A stretch of DNA of 42,420 nucleotides from an uncultured Prevotellaceae bacterium. GTDB taxonomy: Bacteria > Bacteroidota > Bacteroidia > Bacteroidales > Bacteroidaceae. The stretch covers positions 1 through 42,420 of the forward strand of contig CACXVS010000023.1 of the NCBI GenBank assembly GCA_902771155.1, in the 5' to 3' direction. Made by a program: the position numbers and the translations under genes. Every line of letters begins with the position of its first letter. Position 1 is the first letter of the stretch. Below the pieces are notes generated by a model. The model was given only the letters and a program-made list of their open reading frames with translations, ran no database searches and was not told the DNA's origin. Shown one piece after another: positions 35,438 through 42,420 of the stretch.

Positions 35438-35454
35438 CAACTTTTTTTTAAATT

Positions 35455-35482
35455 ATCAATTTTCAATTCTCAATTTTCAATT
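35455..35482 (+). repeat. Four tandem heptamers (NTCAATT) upstream of radA
   Basis: ATCAATT, TTCAATT, CTCAATT and TTCAATT run head to tail with a 7-nt period and end 8 nt before the radA -7 box, occupying the -20 to -45 region of that promoter. This is the same family as the arrays at 6513-6547 and 37757-37784. Confidence 0.85.
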
Positions 35483-35490
35483 ATTATTCG

Positions 35491-35498
35491 TACCTTTG
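35491..35498 (+). promoter_or_regulatory. Predicted -7 box (TACCTTTG) of radA
   Basis: TTCGTACCTTTGT is a perfect TAnnTTTG box in the same 13-nt context as the pgk promoter. It ends 8 nt before the radA ATG, leaving no room for a ribosome-binding site. Confidence 0.6.
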
Positions 35499-35506
35499 TT
35501 GCCCAT

Positions 35507-36889
35507 ATGGCAAAAGACAAAATAGCATACGTATGCTCCAACTGCGGCCAGGAATCGCCGAAGTGGATAGGAAAATGCCCATCATGCGGGCAGTGGAATA
35601 CCTTTAAGGAAATTCGTGTGGCATCCGACACCAAACAGCAGGCAGCCACCACGGCAGCAGCATCTGCTGGTCATGAACTGCGGAAAAACAAGGTACTAAG
35701 ACTTCAAGACATCTCCGACCAAGATGACCCTCGCATTGATATGCATGACGAAGAGTTAAACCGAGTACTCGGAGGCGGTCTCGTTCCAGGTAGCATTGTA
35801 TTATTGGGCGGAGAACCGGGCATTGGAAAATCCACGCTGTCACTGCAGACTATGCTCCGTATGCCTGAAAAGAAGATTCTATACGTCAGTGGAGAGGAGA
35901 GTGCCCACCAGCTAAAGATGCGAGCGAAACGCCTTGGAGGAGAGAATGAAAACTTCCTCATCCTCTGCGAGAACTCTCTTGAACATATCTTCGACCACAT
36001 TAAGGACATCAAGCCCGAACTGGTAGTAATAGATTCTATACAAACTATTATGACCGAAGATGTTGAATCAAGCGCAGGCTCCATTGCTCAAGTGCGTGAA
36101 TGCGCCTCTTCCCTCCTTCGCTTTGCCAAAACCAGTGGTGTGCCCGTTATTCTGATTGGTCATATTACCAAAGAAGGAACTCTTGCAGGACCTAAGATTC
36201 TGGAGCATATCGTTGATACGGTCATCCAGTTTGAGGGCGACCAGCATTATATGTACCGTATCCTGCGTTCGATGAAGAACCGCTTCGGCTCTACCTCCGA
36301 ACTTGGCATATACGAGATGCAACAAAACGGACTCCGACAAGTCTCCAACCCTTCCGAGCTCCTACTCACACAGGATCATGAAGGACTCTCTGGCATCGCC
36401 ATCTCATCTGCCATCGAGGGAGTACGTCCCTTCCTCGTTGAAACTCAGGCACTTGTCTCTACTGCCGCCTATGGAACGCCACAACGCTCAGCTACTGGGT
36501 TTGACCAGCGACGACTGAACATGCTCCTCGCCGTTCTCGAAAAACGCGTGGGATTCAAACTCATGCAGAAGGATGTCTTTATCAATATTGCAGGTGGACT
36601 GCGAGTTACTGATCTGGCGACGGATCTGAGTATCATCGCTGCAGTTCTCTCCTCAAACGTAGATACACCTATTGATAATGGCTGGTGCATGTGTGGTGAG
36701 GTTGGTCTCTCTGGTGAGGTACGTCCTGTTAACCGTATTGAACAAAGAATCGCCGAAGCCGAAAAACTCGGATTCAGCGATATGATTGTACCAAAATATA
36801 ATCTTCAGGGACTCGATTCTAAGAAATACCGCATCAAACTTCACCCAGTCCGTAAGGTAGAAGAGGCTCTCCGAGCCCTGTTTGGCTAA
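35507..36889 (+). CDS. radA: DNA repair protein RadA
   Basis: This 460-residue RecA-like branch-migration ATPase acts in recombinational repair. It has the N-terminal C4 zinc finger CSNCGQESPKWIGKCPSC (C10, C13, C24, C27), Walker A GGEPGIGKST (101-110), the RadA-specific KNRFG motif in MKNRFGSTSELGIYEM, and a C-terminal Lon-protease-like domain (GGLRVTDLATDLSIIAAVLS, GEVGLSGEVRPV). Length is typical. The ATG at 35507 is used because a longer in-frame extension to 35243 runs through the promoter and into the divergent lipoprotein gene. Its stop overlaps the convergent queC stop by 4 nt. Confidence 0.95.
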   Translation: MAKDKIAYVCSNCGQESPKWIGKCPSCGQWNTFKEIRVASDTKQQAATTAAASAGHELRKNKVLRLQDISDQDDPRIDMHDEELNRVLGGGLVPGSIVLLGGEPGIGKSTLSLQTMLRMPEKKILYVSGEESAHQLKMRAKRLGGENENFLILCENSLEHIFDHIKDIKPELVVIDSIQTIMTEDVESSAGSIAQVRECASSLLRFAKTSGVPVILIGHITKEGTLAGPKILEHIVDTVIQFEGDQHYMYRILRSMKNRFGSTSELGIYEMQQNGLRQVSNPSELLLTQDHEGLSGIAISSAIEGVRPFLVETQALVSTAAYGTPQRSATGFDQRRLNMLLAVLEKRVGFKLMQKDVFINIAGGLRVTDLATDLSIIAAVLSSNVDTPIDNGWCMCGEVGLSGEVRPVNRIEQRIAEAEKLGFSDMIVPKYNLQGLDSKKYRIKLHPVRKVEEALRALFG

Positions 36890-37542
36890 TCCTCGTATTC
36901 TGTGGTATCCTCGATACCCGCTTCGGCAAAGGCTTCGCGGCGCTCTACACAGGTGCCGCATTTGCCGCAATGCTTCTCACCACCCTTATAGCACGACCAC
37001 GTCTGGCTGTAGTCAATACCAAGCGCCTTGCCTCGACGGGCAATATCGCTCTTAGTAATATGGGTGTAAGGTGAGCGCAAATGCACATTCACAAACGTAC
37101 CAGCCGCAGCAGCCTGATCGAAAGCATCGACAAATTCCGGACGGCAATCCGGATAGATGGTGTGGTCTCCCCCATGATTAGCCATCATCACATACTTAAG
37201 CCCATTACTTTCTGCTATTCCCACGGCAATAGAGAGCATGATGCCGTTGCGGAATGGCACAACAGTAGATTTCATATTCTCGTCGGCATAATGGCCCTCT
37301 GGAATCTCTTCCCCACCTTCCAACAACGAGCTCTTGAAATACTTCGTCATGAAGTCCAGGGGTATCGTGATATGCTTGACACCCAACTTCTGACAGTGCC
37401 AACGGGCAAAGGGAATCTCACGTGCATTATGCTTCGAACCATAGTCAAACGAAATGGCAAGGGCTATGCGCTCCTGCTCGTCATATAATAATGTGACAGA
37501 ATCAACGCCACCACTAAGAATTAAAACACTATCTTTTTTCAT
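36886..37542 (-). CDS. queC: 7-cyano-7-deazaguanine synthase
   Basis: This 218-residue enzyme makes preQ0 from 7-carboxy-7-deazaguanine using ATP and ammonia, in queuosine tRNA modification. The PP-loop is SGGVDS (10-15), followed by ALAISFDYGSKHNARE. The zinc site is CYKGGEKHCGKCGTC (C184, C192, C195, C198). The ATG at 37540-37542 gives MKKDSVLILSGG. An upstream TTG at 37551 lies inside the -7 promoter box and cannot be translated from that promoter. No preQ1 riboswitch is visible, and the transcript would be too short at its 5' end to hold one. Confidence 0.93.
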   Translation of the reverse strand: MKKDSVLILSGGVDSVTLLYDEQERIALAISFDYGSKHNAREIPFARWHCQKLGVKHITIPLDFMTKYFKSSLLEGGEEIPEGHYADENMKSTVVPFRNGIMLSIAVGIAESNGLKYVMMANHGGDHTIYPDCRPEFVDAFDQAAAAGTFVNVHLRSPYTHITKSDIARRGKALGIDYSQTWSCYKGGEKHCGKCGTCVERREAFAEAGIEDTTEYED

Positions 37543-37548
37543 CGCATG

Positions 37549-37556
37549 CAAAGTTA
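37549..37556 (-). promoter_or_regulatory. Predicted -7 box (TAACTTTG) of queC
   Basis: The minus strand shows an A8 tract, GTAG, TAACTTTGCA, then GCG directly before the ATG. The box ends 6 nt before the start codon, so the mRNA should be leaderless or within one or two bases of it. Confidence 0.6.
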
Positions 37557-37578
37557 CTACTTTTTTTTCAAAACGAAC

Positions 37579-37609
37579 TAAAGAATCAGATAATCTTTGG
37601 TATTCTTTA
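37579..37609. repeat. Inverted repeat upstream of queC
   Basis: TAAAGAAT (37579-37586) and ATTCTTTA (37602-37609) form an 8-bp perfect inverted repeat around a 15-nt AT-rich loop, about 25 nt upstream of the queC -7 box. It could be an operator or a weak hairpin. It is AT-only apart from one G:C pair, so chance is possible. Confidence 0.3.
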
Positions 37610-37632
37610 AAAATGCCAGGGATTTCGTTTTC

Positions 37633-37694
37633 AGTCCGTAGGCTTCGGACTCTCAGTCCGTAGTGTTCGGACTGGCAGTCCGTCGGGACGGACT
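37633..37694. repeat. Three tandem AGTCCG...CGGACT hairpins with exact 22-nt period
   Basis: Three units start at 37633, 37655 and 37677. Units 1 and 2 have the 6-bp stem AGTCCG/CGGACT with loops TAGGCTT and TAGTGTT. Unit 3 has an 8-bp stem, AGTCCGTC/GACGGACT, with a GG turn. The spacers are CTC and GGC. The block lies between the divergent queC and pgk promoters and is GC-rich compared with its AT-rich surroundings. There is no following T tract, so it is not a standard terminator. It resembles a REP-like or palindromic dispersed element. Confidence 0.85.
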
Positions 37695-37756
37695 AATAGC
37701 TGTTTTGCAAACTCTATTTTACATTATTTTTATTAGTTCGCAAAAAAGTATTAAAT

Positions 37757-37784
37757 GTTCAATGTCCAATGGTTAATGTTCAAT
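37757..37784 (+). repeat. Four tandem heptamers (GTTCAAT family) upstream of pgk
   Basis: GTTCAAT, GTCCAAT, GGTTAAT and GTTCAAT run with a 7-nt period and end 9 nt before the pgk -7 box, the same placement as at radA. The units are more diverged here. Confidence 0.8.
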
Positions 37785-37793
37785 GTTTTTTCG

Positions 37794-37801
37794 TACCTTT
37801 G
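37794..37801 (+). promoter_or_regulatory. Predicted -7 box (TACCTTTG) of pgk
   Basis: TTTTTTCGTACCTTTGTGCC contains a perfect TAnnTTTG box, with 40 nt to the pgk ATG. The -33 region falls in the heptamer array. The leader is AT-rich without a Shine-Dalgarno. Confidence 0.6.
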
Positions 37802-37841
37802 TGCCTAGTTTTGAATATTCAACATTTAAATCCATTTAATT

Positions 37842-39113
37842 ATGACAATCAACGAATTCAACTTTGCCGGTAAGAAGGCAATCGTACGTGTAGATTTCAA
37901 CGTACCCCTTGATGAGAATGGTAAGATCACTGACGACACCCGTATCCGTGGTGCCCTGCCTACGCTGAAGAAGATTCTGGCCGATGGTGGTGCTACGATC
38001 ATTATGAGCCACATGGGCAAGCCCAAAGGTAAGGTAAACCCGAAGCTTTCTCTGGGTCAGATCCGCGAGGCTGTTGAGAAGGCACTGGGTGTTCCCGTAG
38101 CTTTCGCACCCGACTGCGCTAAGGCTGCTGATGCTGCCAAGGCTCTGAAGATGGGTGAGGCCCTGCTGCTCGAGAACCTGCGCTACTATCCTGAGGAGGA
38201 AGGTAAGCCCGTTGGTGTAGAGAAGGGTACTCCAGAGTACGACGAGGCCAAGAAGGCTATGAAGGCCAGCCAGAAAGAGTTTGCCAAGACGCTCGCTTCT
38301 TACGCAGACTGCTATGTGATGGATGCCTTTGGTACAGCTCACCGCAAGCACGCTTCTACCGCTGTTATCGCCGACTATTTCGATGCTGACAACAAGATGC
38401 TCGGTCTGCTGATGGAGAAAGAGGTTCAGGCTGTTGACAATGTGCTCTCTAACATCAAGCGCCCGTTCGTAGCCATCATGGGTGGTTCAAAGGTATCTTC
38501 TAAGATCGGTATCATCGAGAACCTGCTCGGTAAGGTTGATAAGCTCATCCTCTGCGGTGGTATGACATACACCTTCGCAAAGGCTCACAACGGCGAGATT
38601 GGCGACTCTATCGTTGAGCTCGACAAGCTCGATGTAGCTTTGGGCGTTGAGGAACTGGCTAAGAAGAACGGAGTGGAGCTCGTTCTGGGTTCTGACTGTA
38701 CTGCCACCAATGGTCTCGACTTCGGTACTATGACGGTGAAGGAAGGTGCAGAAATCATCAACTGCCCTGCCAACAAGGTTCCCGCAGGTTTTGAGGGTGT
38801 TGATGCAGGTCCCGACTCTCAGGAGGACTTCCGTAAGGCTATCAAGGGTGCCAAGACCATTCTTTGGAACGGTCCTGCCGGAGTCTTTGAGTGTGACGAC
38901 TTCACTGCAGGTAGCCGTGCCATCGGTGAGGCTATTGCCGAGGCTACTGCCGAGGGTGCATTCTCTCTGATTGGTGGTGGCGACTCTGTAGCTTGTGTCA
39001 ACAAGTTCGGTCTGGCCGACAAGGTTAGCTACATCTCTACTGGTGGTGGCGCTCTGCTCGAGGCCATTGAGGGTAAGGTTCTCCCCGGCGTTGCAGCTAT
39101 CAAGGGTGAGTAA
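37842..39113 (+). CDS. pgk: Phosphoglycerate kinase
   Basis: This 423-residue glycolytic enzyme makes ATP from 1,3-bisphosphoglycerate. Signatures are [89 protein letters not shown] and a C-terminal [14 protein letters not shown] lysine replaces the arginine of the widespread SHLGRP motif; this is noted but not thought to inactivate the enzyme. Codon choice is visibly restricted (for example CTG/CTC Leu, GGT Gly, AAG Lys), as expected for a very highly expressed gene. The TAA stop shares its last base with the next start (TAATG). Confidence 0.96.
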   Translation: MTINEFNFAGKKAIVRVDFNVPLDENGKITDDTRIRGALPTLKKILADGGATIIMSHMGKPKGKVNPKLSLGQIREAVEKALGVPVAFAPDCAKAADAAKALKMGEALLLENLRYYPEEEGKPVGVEKGTPEYDEAKKAMKASQKEFAKTLASYADCYVMDAFGTAHRKHASTAVIADYFDADNKMLGLLMEKEVQAVDNVLSNIKRPFVAIMGGSKVSSKIGIIENLLGKVDKLILCGGMTYTFAKAHNGEIGDSIVELDKLDVALGVEELAKKNGVELVLGSDCTATNGLDFGTMTVKEGAEIINCPANKVPAGFEGVDAGPDSQEDFRKAIKGAKTILWNGPAGVFECDDFTAGSRAIGEAIAEATAEGAFSLIGGGDSVACVNKFGLADKVSYISTGGGALLEAIEGKVLPGVAAIKGE

Positions 39114-40117
39114 TGAAACTGACAGGTAAACAACTAACCATTATCGTGGTGGCCATTGCATTTATCGTAATGGCCATCTTTACGATGGTGGTCGGAGAAG
39201 ACGACGAGGGGAATTCGGAGAACACAAACCAGACTGAACAACAGGCTGAGAAGCAAGGCGATAACAAGAAGGAAAAACCTGACACCGTGGTTGTGAACGA
39301 GCCGTTGGAAGGTGATCCCTACAAGGAACTCGACGAGTTGATCGGTCTGGGTGCCGTCAAGGAAGAAGTCAGGTCGTTGGCCAATTTTGTGAAACTCCAG
39401 AAGCAGCGTCAGGACAAAGGTCTGAAGACTCCGAAGCTTTCCTATCATCTTGTGTTCACTGGCAGTCCAGGTACTGGTAAGACTACTGTGGCCCGTATCG
39501 TAGCCCGTATCTATAAAGACTTAGGTATCCTGAAGAAAGGCCATACCGTCGAGACTGACCGTTCCGGACTTGTGGCCAACTATGTAGGACAGACTGCTAC
39601 GAAGACGAATGCTGTCGTTGATTCCGCCCTCAATGGCGTGCTCTTCATCGACGAGGCTTACGCACTGGTTCCTGAGAATGCTTCTCAAGACTATGGTCAG
39701 GAAGCTATCTCAACCCTACTGAAGCGTATGGAAGATGACCGCGACAAATTGGTTGTCATCATCGCTGGTTATACCAACGAGATGAAACGGTTCATCGACT
39801 CTAACCCTGGTCTCCAGTCACGTTTCAACCGCTATATCAATTTCCCCGACTATACGGCAGATGAACTCGTTGACATCTTCAAGATGTATATGAAGAGAAA
39901 TCAATATACCATTGCTGATGATGCAGAGGAGTTACTGGTGGAGAAATTGAACTATGCCGTCGAGCATAAAGACCGCAACTTCGGTAATGCCCGTTATGTG
40001 AGAAACGTCTTCGAGAAAGCCATTCAGGCACAAGCCAATCGACTCTCAGGAAAGACGGGACTCAGTGAGCGCCAATTGACGGAGATAACCTTCGACGACC
40101 TCGAGAAAGCATTTTAA
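39113..40117 (+). CDS. Membrane-anchored AAA+ ATPase, CbxX/CfqX (rubisco-activase-like) family
   Basis: This 334-residue protein has one N-terminal membrane helix (LTIIVVAIAFIVMAIFTMVV, about 8-27), an acidic then Lys-rich linker (28-65) and a CbxX-type AAA+ domain (about 68-334). Walker A is GSPGTGKTT (117-125), Walker B is VLFIDEA (176-182), an arginine finger lies in SRFNR (R237), and sensor-2-like GNARYVRN lies near 291. The same ATPase domain occurs in red-type rubisco activase and in secretion-linked proteins. No rubisco is expected here, so the remodelled target is unknown. Start/stop overlap with pgk implies co-translation. A strong hairpin follows. Confidence 0.85.
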   Translation: MKLTGKQLTIIVVAIAFIVMAIFTMVVGEDDEGNSENTNQTEQQAEKQGDNKKEKPDTVVVNEPLEGDPYKELDELIGLGAVKEEVRSLANFVKLQKQRQDKGLKTPKLSYHLVFTGSPGTGKTTVARIVARIYKDLGILKKGHTVETDRSGLVANYVGQTATKTNAVVDSALNGVLFIDEAYALVPENASQDYGQEAISTLLKRMEDDRDKLVVIIAGYTNEMKRFIDSNPGLQSRFNRYINFPDYTADELVDIFKMYMKRNQYTIADDAEELLVEKLNYAVEHKDRNFGNARYVRNVFEKAIQAQANRLSGKTGLSERQLTEITFDDLEKAF

Positions 40118-40157
40118 GTCCCCGACTTAACATGCGAGAACTTGGATATAATTTAGA

Positions 40158-40195
40158 AAAGATCCCCGGCTTCCGTCAAGGAGCCGGGGATCTTT
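40158..40195. terminator. Strong hairpin, probable shared terminator of the AAA+ and mutB genes
   Basis: AAAGATCCCCGGCT (40158-40171) and AGCCGGGGATCTTT (40182-40195) form a perfect 14-bp stem with a 10-nt loop in the 121-nt gap between the two converging genes. The A and T ends of the stem give a short U-rich end in either direction, as expected for a bidirectional intrinsic terminator. Confidence 0.8.
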
Positions 40196-40238
40196 GGTGA
40201 TAAGGAGGGTTAGCAACTATGCCAACCCACTCTTTAAG

Positions 40239-42407
40239 CTACTCTTTGTCAAGCAGAATCTTCATCATCTCGACGGCAGCCTTAGCCACAGAAGTTCCTG
40301 GACCGAAGATAGCAGCCACACCAGCCTTGTAGAGGAAATCGTAGTCCTGAGCGGGAATCACACCACCGGCGATGACCATGATATCCTCACGACCTAATTT
40401 CTTGAGTTCTTCAATGAGCTGAGGAATCAAGGTCTTATGACCTGCAGCAAGTGATGAAGCACCTACGACATGAACGTCGTTCTCAACGGCTTCGCGAGCA
40501 GCCTCGGCTGGTGTCTGGAACAAGGGTCCCATATCCACATCGAAACCACAATCAGCATAACCTGTTGCAACTACCTTTGCACCACGGTCGTGACCATCCT
40601 GTCCCATCTTGGCAATGAAGATACGAGGACGACGACCTTCCTTCTCTGCGAACTCATCAGTCAGCTTACAAGCCAACTCGAAGTCGCTATCGTTCTTTGA
40701 TTCTGAACTATACACGCCTGAAATTGTTCTAATTACAGCTTTATAACGACCTACAATCTCCTCGCAGGCATCTGAAATCTCACCAAGTGTACAACGCAGT
40801 TGAGCAGCCTTAACAGCCAAGTCGAGCAGGTTGTTCTCACTCTTGCGACCTTCGTTGAAGTCGCGAACGCAATCTGTAATAGCCTTTAGGGCAGCCTGGC
40901 AGGCAGCCTCATCGCGAGAGCCACGAACCTGAGCCAGACTTTCCTCCTGCTGTTTGCGCACGGCAGTGTTGTCCACCTCAAGGATATCAATAGGATCCTC
41001 ATGCTCCAGACGATACTTATTGGTACCCACAATGGTCTGAACACCTGAGTCGATACGAGCCTGAGTACGTGCTGCAGCCTCCTCAATACGCATCTTGGGC
41101 AGACCAGTCTCGATGGCTTTGGCCATACCACCCAGTTTCTCAATCTCCTGAATGTGTTCCCAAGCCTTATGAACGAGTTCGTTGGTGAGAGTCTCCACAT
41201 AGTAACTACCTGCCCATGGGTCGATCTGCTTGCAGACCTTGGTCTCGTTCTGGATGTAAATCTGGGTGTTACGAGCGATACGAGCCGAGAAGTCGGTAGG
41301 CAGGGCGATGGCTTCGTCGAGGGCGTTGGTGTGCAACGACTGAGTATGACCTAGCACAGCAGCCATAGCCTCGATACAGGTACGACCTACGTTATTGAAG
41401 GGGTCCTGCTCGGTGAGCGACCAACCCGAAGTCTGCGAGTGGGTACGCAGAGCCAGCGACTTAGGATTCTTAGCGCCAAAGCTCTTCACAATCTTGGCCC
41501 ACAGCAATCGACCTGCACGCATCTTGGCAATCTCCATGAAGTGGTTCATACCGATAGCCCAGAAGAAGCTAAGACGAGGAGCAAAAGCATCGACATCAAT
41601 ACCGGCATTCACACCTGTACGGAGGTAGTCCATACCGTCGGCAAGGGTGTAAGCCAACTCAATATCAGCCGTAGCACCAGCCTCCTGCATGTGATAACCA
41701 GAGATAGAGATACTATTGAACTTAGGCATCTTCTGCGAAGTGTACTCAAAGATATCAGCGATAATCTTCATCGAGAATGCAGGGGGATAGATATAGGTGT
41801 TACGCACCATGAACTCCTTCAGGATATCGTTCTGGATGGTTCCTGCCATCTCCTCGAGTTGAGCGCCCTGTTCCAGACCTGCCACGATGTAGAATGCCAG
41901 GATAGGCAGCACGGCACCGTTCATGGTCATAGAGACAGACATCTTATTCAAGGGGATACCAGAGAAGAGCACCTTCATGTTCTCTTCATTACAGATACTT
42001 ACACCAGCCTTACCCACATCACCCACTACACGGGCGTTATCAGGGTCGTAACCACGGTGTGTAGGCAGGTCGAAGGCTACAGAAAGACCCTTCTGACCAG
42101 ATGCCAGGTTACGGCGATAGAATGCATTCGATTCCTCTGCGGTAGAGAATCCGGCATACTGACGGATAGTCCACGGGCGGAACGGATACATCATCGAATA
42201 CGGACCACGCAGATAAGGCGGAATACCTGCCGTAAAGTCAAGGTGCTCCATACCTTCGAGGTCTTCTTTCGTATAGACTGGACGAACCTCAATGTGCTCG
42301 GGAGTCTTCCAGTTTTCTACAATACCATTGTCTTTAATCCACTTGGCACCATCCTGAGCCTTGATACCAGCGTAGATATCTATGTCTTTAAATTGTTTAC
42401 GCATCAT
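40239..42407 (-). CDS. mutB: Methylmalonyl-CoA mutase large subunit
   Basis: This 722-residue adenosylcobalamin enzyme interconverts succinyl-CoA and methylmalonyl-CoA on the route to propionate. The N-terminal TIM barrel shows [22 protein letters not shown] and [15 protein letters not shown]. The C-terminal cobalamin domain carries DGHDRG (H606 is the lower ligand), SSLAAGH and [11 protein letters not shown]. It is full length. An AGGAG ribosome-binding site lies 6 nt before the first ATG (42405-42407); a second ATG follows immediately, so the exact start may be one codon later. The small subunit mutA would be expected just upstream, beyond the right edge of the window. Confidence 0.95.
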   Translation of the reverse strand: MMRKQFKDIDIYAGIKAQDGAKWIKDNGIVENWKTPEHIEVRPVYTKEDLEGMEHLDFTAGIPPYLRGPYSMMYPFRPWTIRQYAGFSTAEESNAFYRRNLASGQKGLSVAFDLPTHRGYDPDNARVVGDVGKAGVSICNEENMKVLFSGIPLNKMSVSMTMNGAVLPILAFYIVAGLEQGAQLEEMAGTIQNDILKEFMVRNTYIYPPAFSMKIIADIFEYTSQKMPKFNSISISGYHMQEAGATADIELAYTLADGMDYLRTGVNAGIDVDAFAPRLSFFWAIGMNHFMEIAKMRAGRLLWAKIVKSFGAKNPKSLALRTHSQTSGWSLTEQDPFNNVGRTCIEAMAAVLGHTQSLHTNALDEAIALPTDFSARIARNTQIYIQNETKVCKQIDPWAGSYYVETLTNELVHKAWEHIQEIEKLGGMAKAIETGLPKMRIEEAAARTQARIDSGVQTIVGTNKYRLEHEDPIDILEVDNTAVRKQQEESLAQVRGSRDEAACQAALKAITDCVRDFNEGRKSENNLLDLAVKAAQLRCTLGEISDACEEIVGRYKAVIRTISGVYSSESKNDSDFELACKLTDEFAEKEGRRPRIFIAKMGQDGHDRGAKVVATGYADCGFDVDMGPLFQTPAEAAREAVENDVHVVGASSLAAGHKTLIPQLIEELKKLGREDIMVIAGGVIPAQDYDFLYKAGVAAIFGPGTSVAKAAVEMMKILLDKE

Positions 42408-42420
42408 TCAATTCTCCTAT

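Noticed and set aside
35243..35506. N-terminal extension of radA by 88 residues
   Set aside because: It reads through the predicted promoter, the heptamer array and the 5' end of the divergent lipoprotein gene. The zinc finger starts normally right after the internal ATG at 35507.
37543..37610. preQ1 riboswitch upstream of queC
   Set aside because: The predicted transcript starts at or next to the ATG, and no preQ1-type stem with an A-rich tail was seen. The inverted repeat there lies upstream of the promoter.
37633..37694. CRISPR-like short array
   Set aside because: Only three units with 22-nt period, spacers of 3 nt and fully palindromic units; no cas genes nearby. It is a hairpin repeat, not a CRISPR.
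39113..40117. Evidence for rubisco-based carbon fixation from the CbxX-type ATPase
   Set aside because: No rubisco or phosphoribulokinase genes are in the window. The AAA+ family is widespread outside carbon fixation.

Overview
The window looks like chromosomal DNA from a member of the Bacteroidota, most likely a Prevotella-type or Bacteroides-type gut or rumen anaerobe. The evidence is: promoters of the Bacteroidota form (TAnnTTTG, sometimes with TTTG about 20 nt upstream) in front of at least eight transcription units; an eleven-gene complex I operon with fused nuoCD and no nuoEFG; a mannan pathway built on mannobiose 2-epimerase and mannosylglucose phosphorylase; a propeller-type hybrid sensor/AraC protein; and methylmalonyl-CoA mutase. 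The genus is inference. No rRNA, tRNA, CRISPR array or complete mobile element was seen; only the edge of a probable insertion sequence lies at the left end.

Layout. (1) 1-229: 5' part of a transposase-like gene and a possible IS end. (2) 266-11699, minus strand: nuoA-B-CD-H-I-J-K-L-M-N followed 3 nt later by a guanine deaminase, expressed from a promoter near 11790. (3) 11854-20979, minus strand: a compact mannan/glucomannan operon, in transcription order GH5 mannanase, CE7-like esterase, GH26 mannanase, GH130 mannosylglucose phosphorylase, GPH symporter, mannobiose 2-epimerase and a PafA-type phosphatase. Extracellular or periplasmic hydrolysis gives mannobiose, which is imported, epimerised to mannosylglucose and phosphorolysed to mannose 1-phosphate plus glucose. 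No SusC/SusD pair is present. (4) 21111-24426: a BadF-type sugar kinase and a divergent large MscS-type channel. (5) 24495-32365, plus strand: kdsA, kdsD, a very large propeller/AraC regulator with a dismantled phosphorelay, an exported cardiolipin-synthase-like PLD protein and a membrane acyltransferase, all tightly spaced, which suggests an envelope-related operon. (6) 32325-35421, minus strand: an orphan substrate-binding lipoprotein and a TPR protein. (7) 35507-37542: radA and queC, convergent with overlapping stops. (8) 37543-37841: an intergenic region with three tandem hairpins, a heptamer array and two promoters. (9) 37842-40117: pgk overlapped by one base with a membrane-anchored CbxX/CfqX-type AAA+ ATPase. 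(10) 40239-42407, minus strand: mutB, separated from the AAA+ gene by a strong shared hairpin.

The most unusual item is the 1257-residue regulator at 26226-29999. It keeps the hybrid two-component layout of propeller, Y_Y_Y domain, membrane segment, receiver and AraC HTH. However, the phosphoacceptor His is Glu, the whole ATPase domain is missing, and the receiver phosphoacceptor Asp is Lys, so it cannot signal by the usual phosphorelay. Also notable are four genes (kdsA, radA, queC and the substrate-binding lipoprotein) whose -7 boxes end only 6-10 nt before the start codon, implying leaderless or nearly leaderless mRNAs. Three arrays of a TCAATnT-type heptamer sit directly upstream of genes, and a 22-nt-period hairpin triplet lies between queC and pgk.
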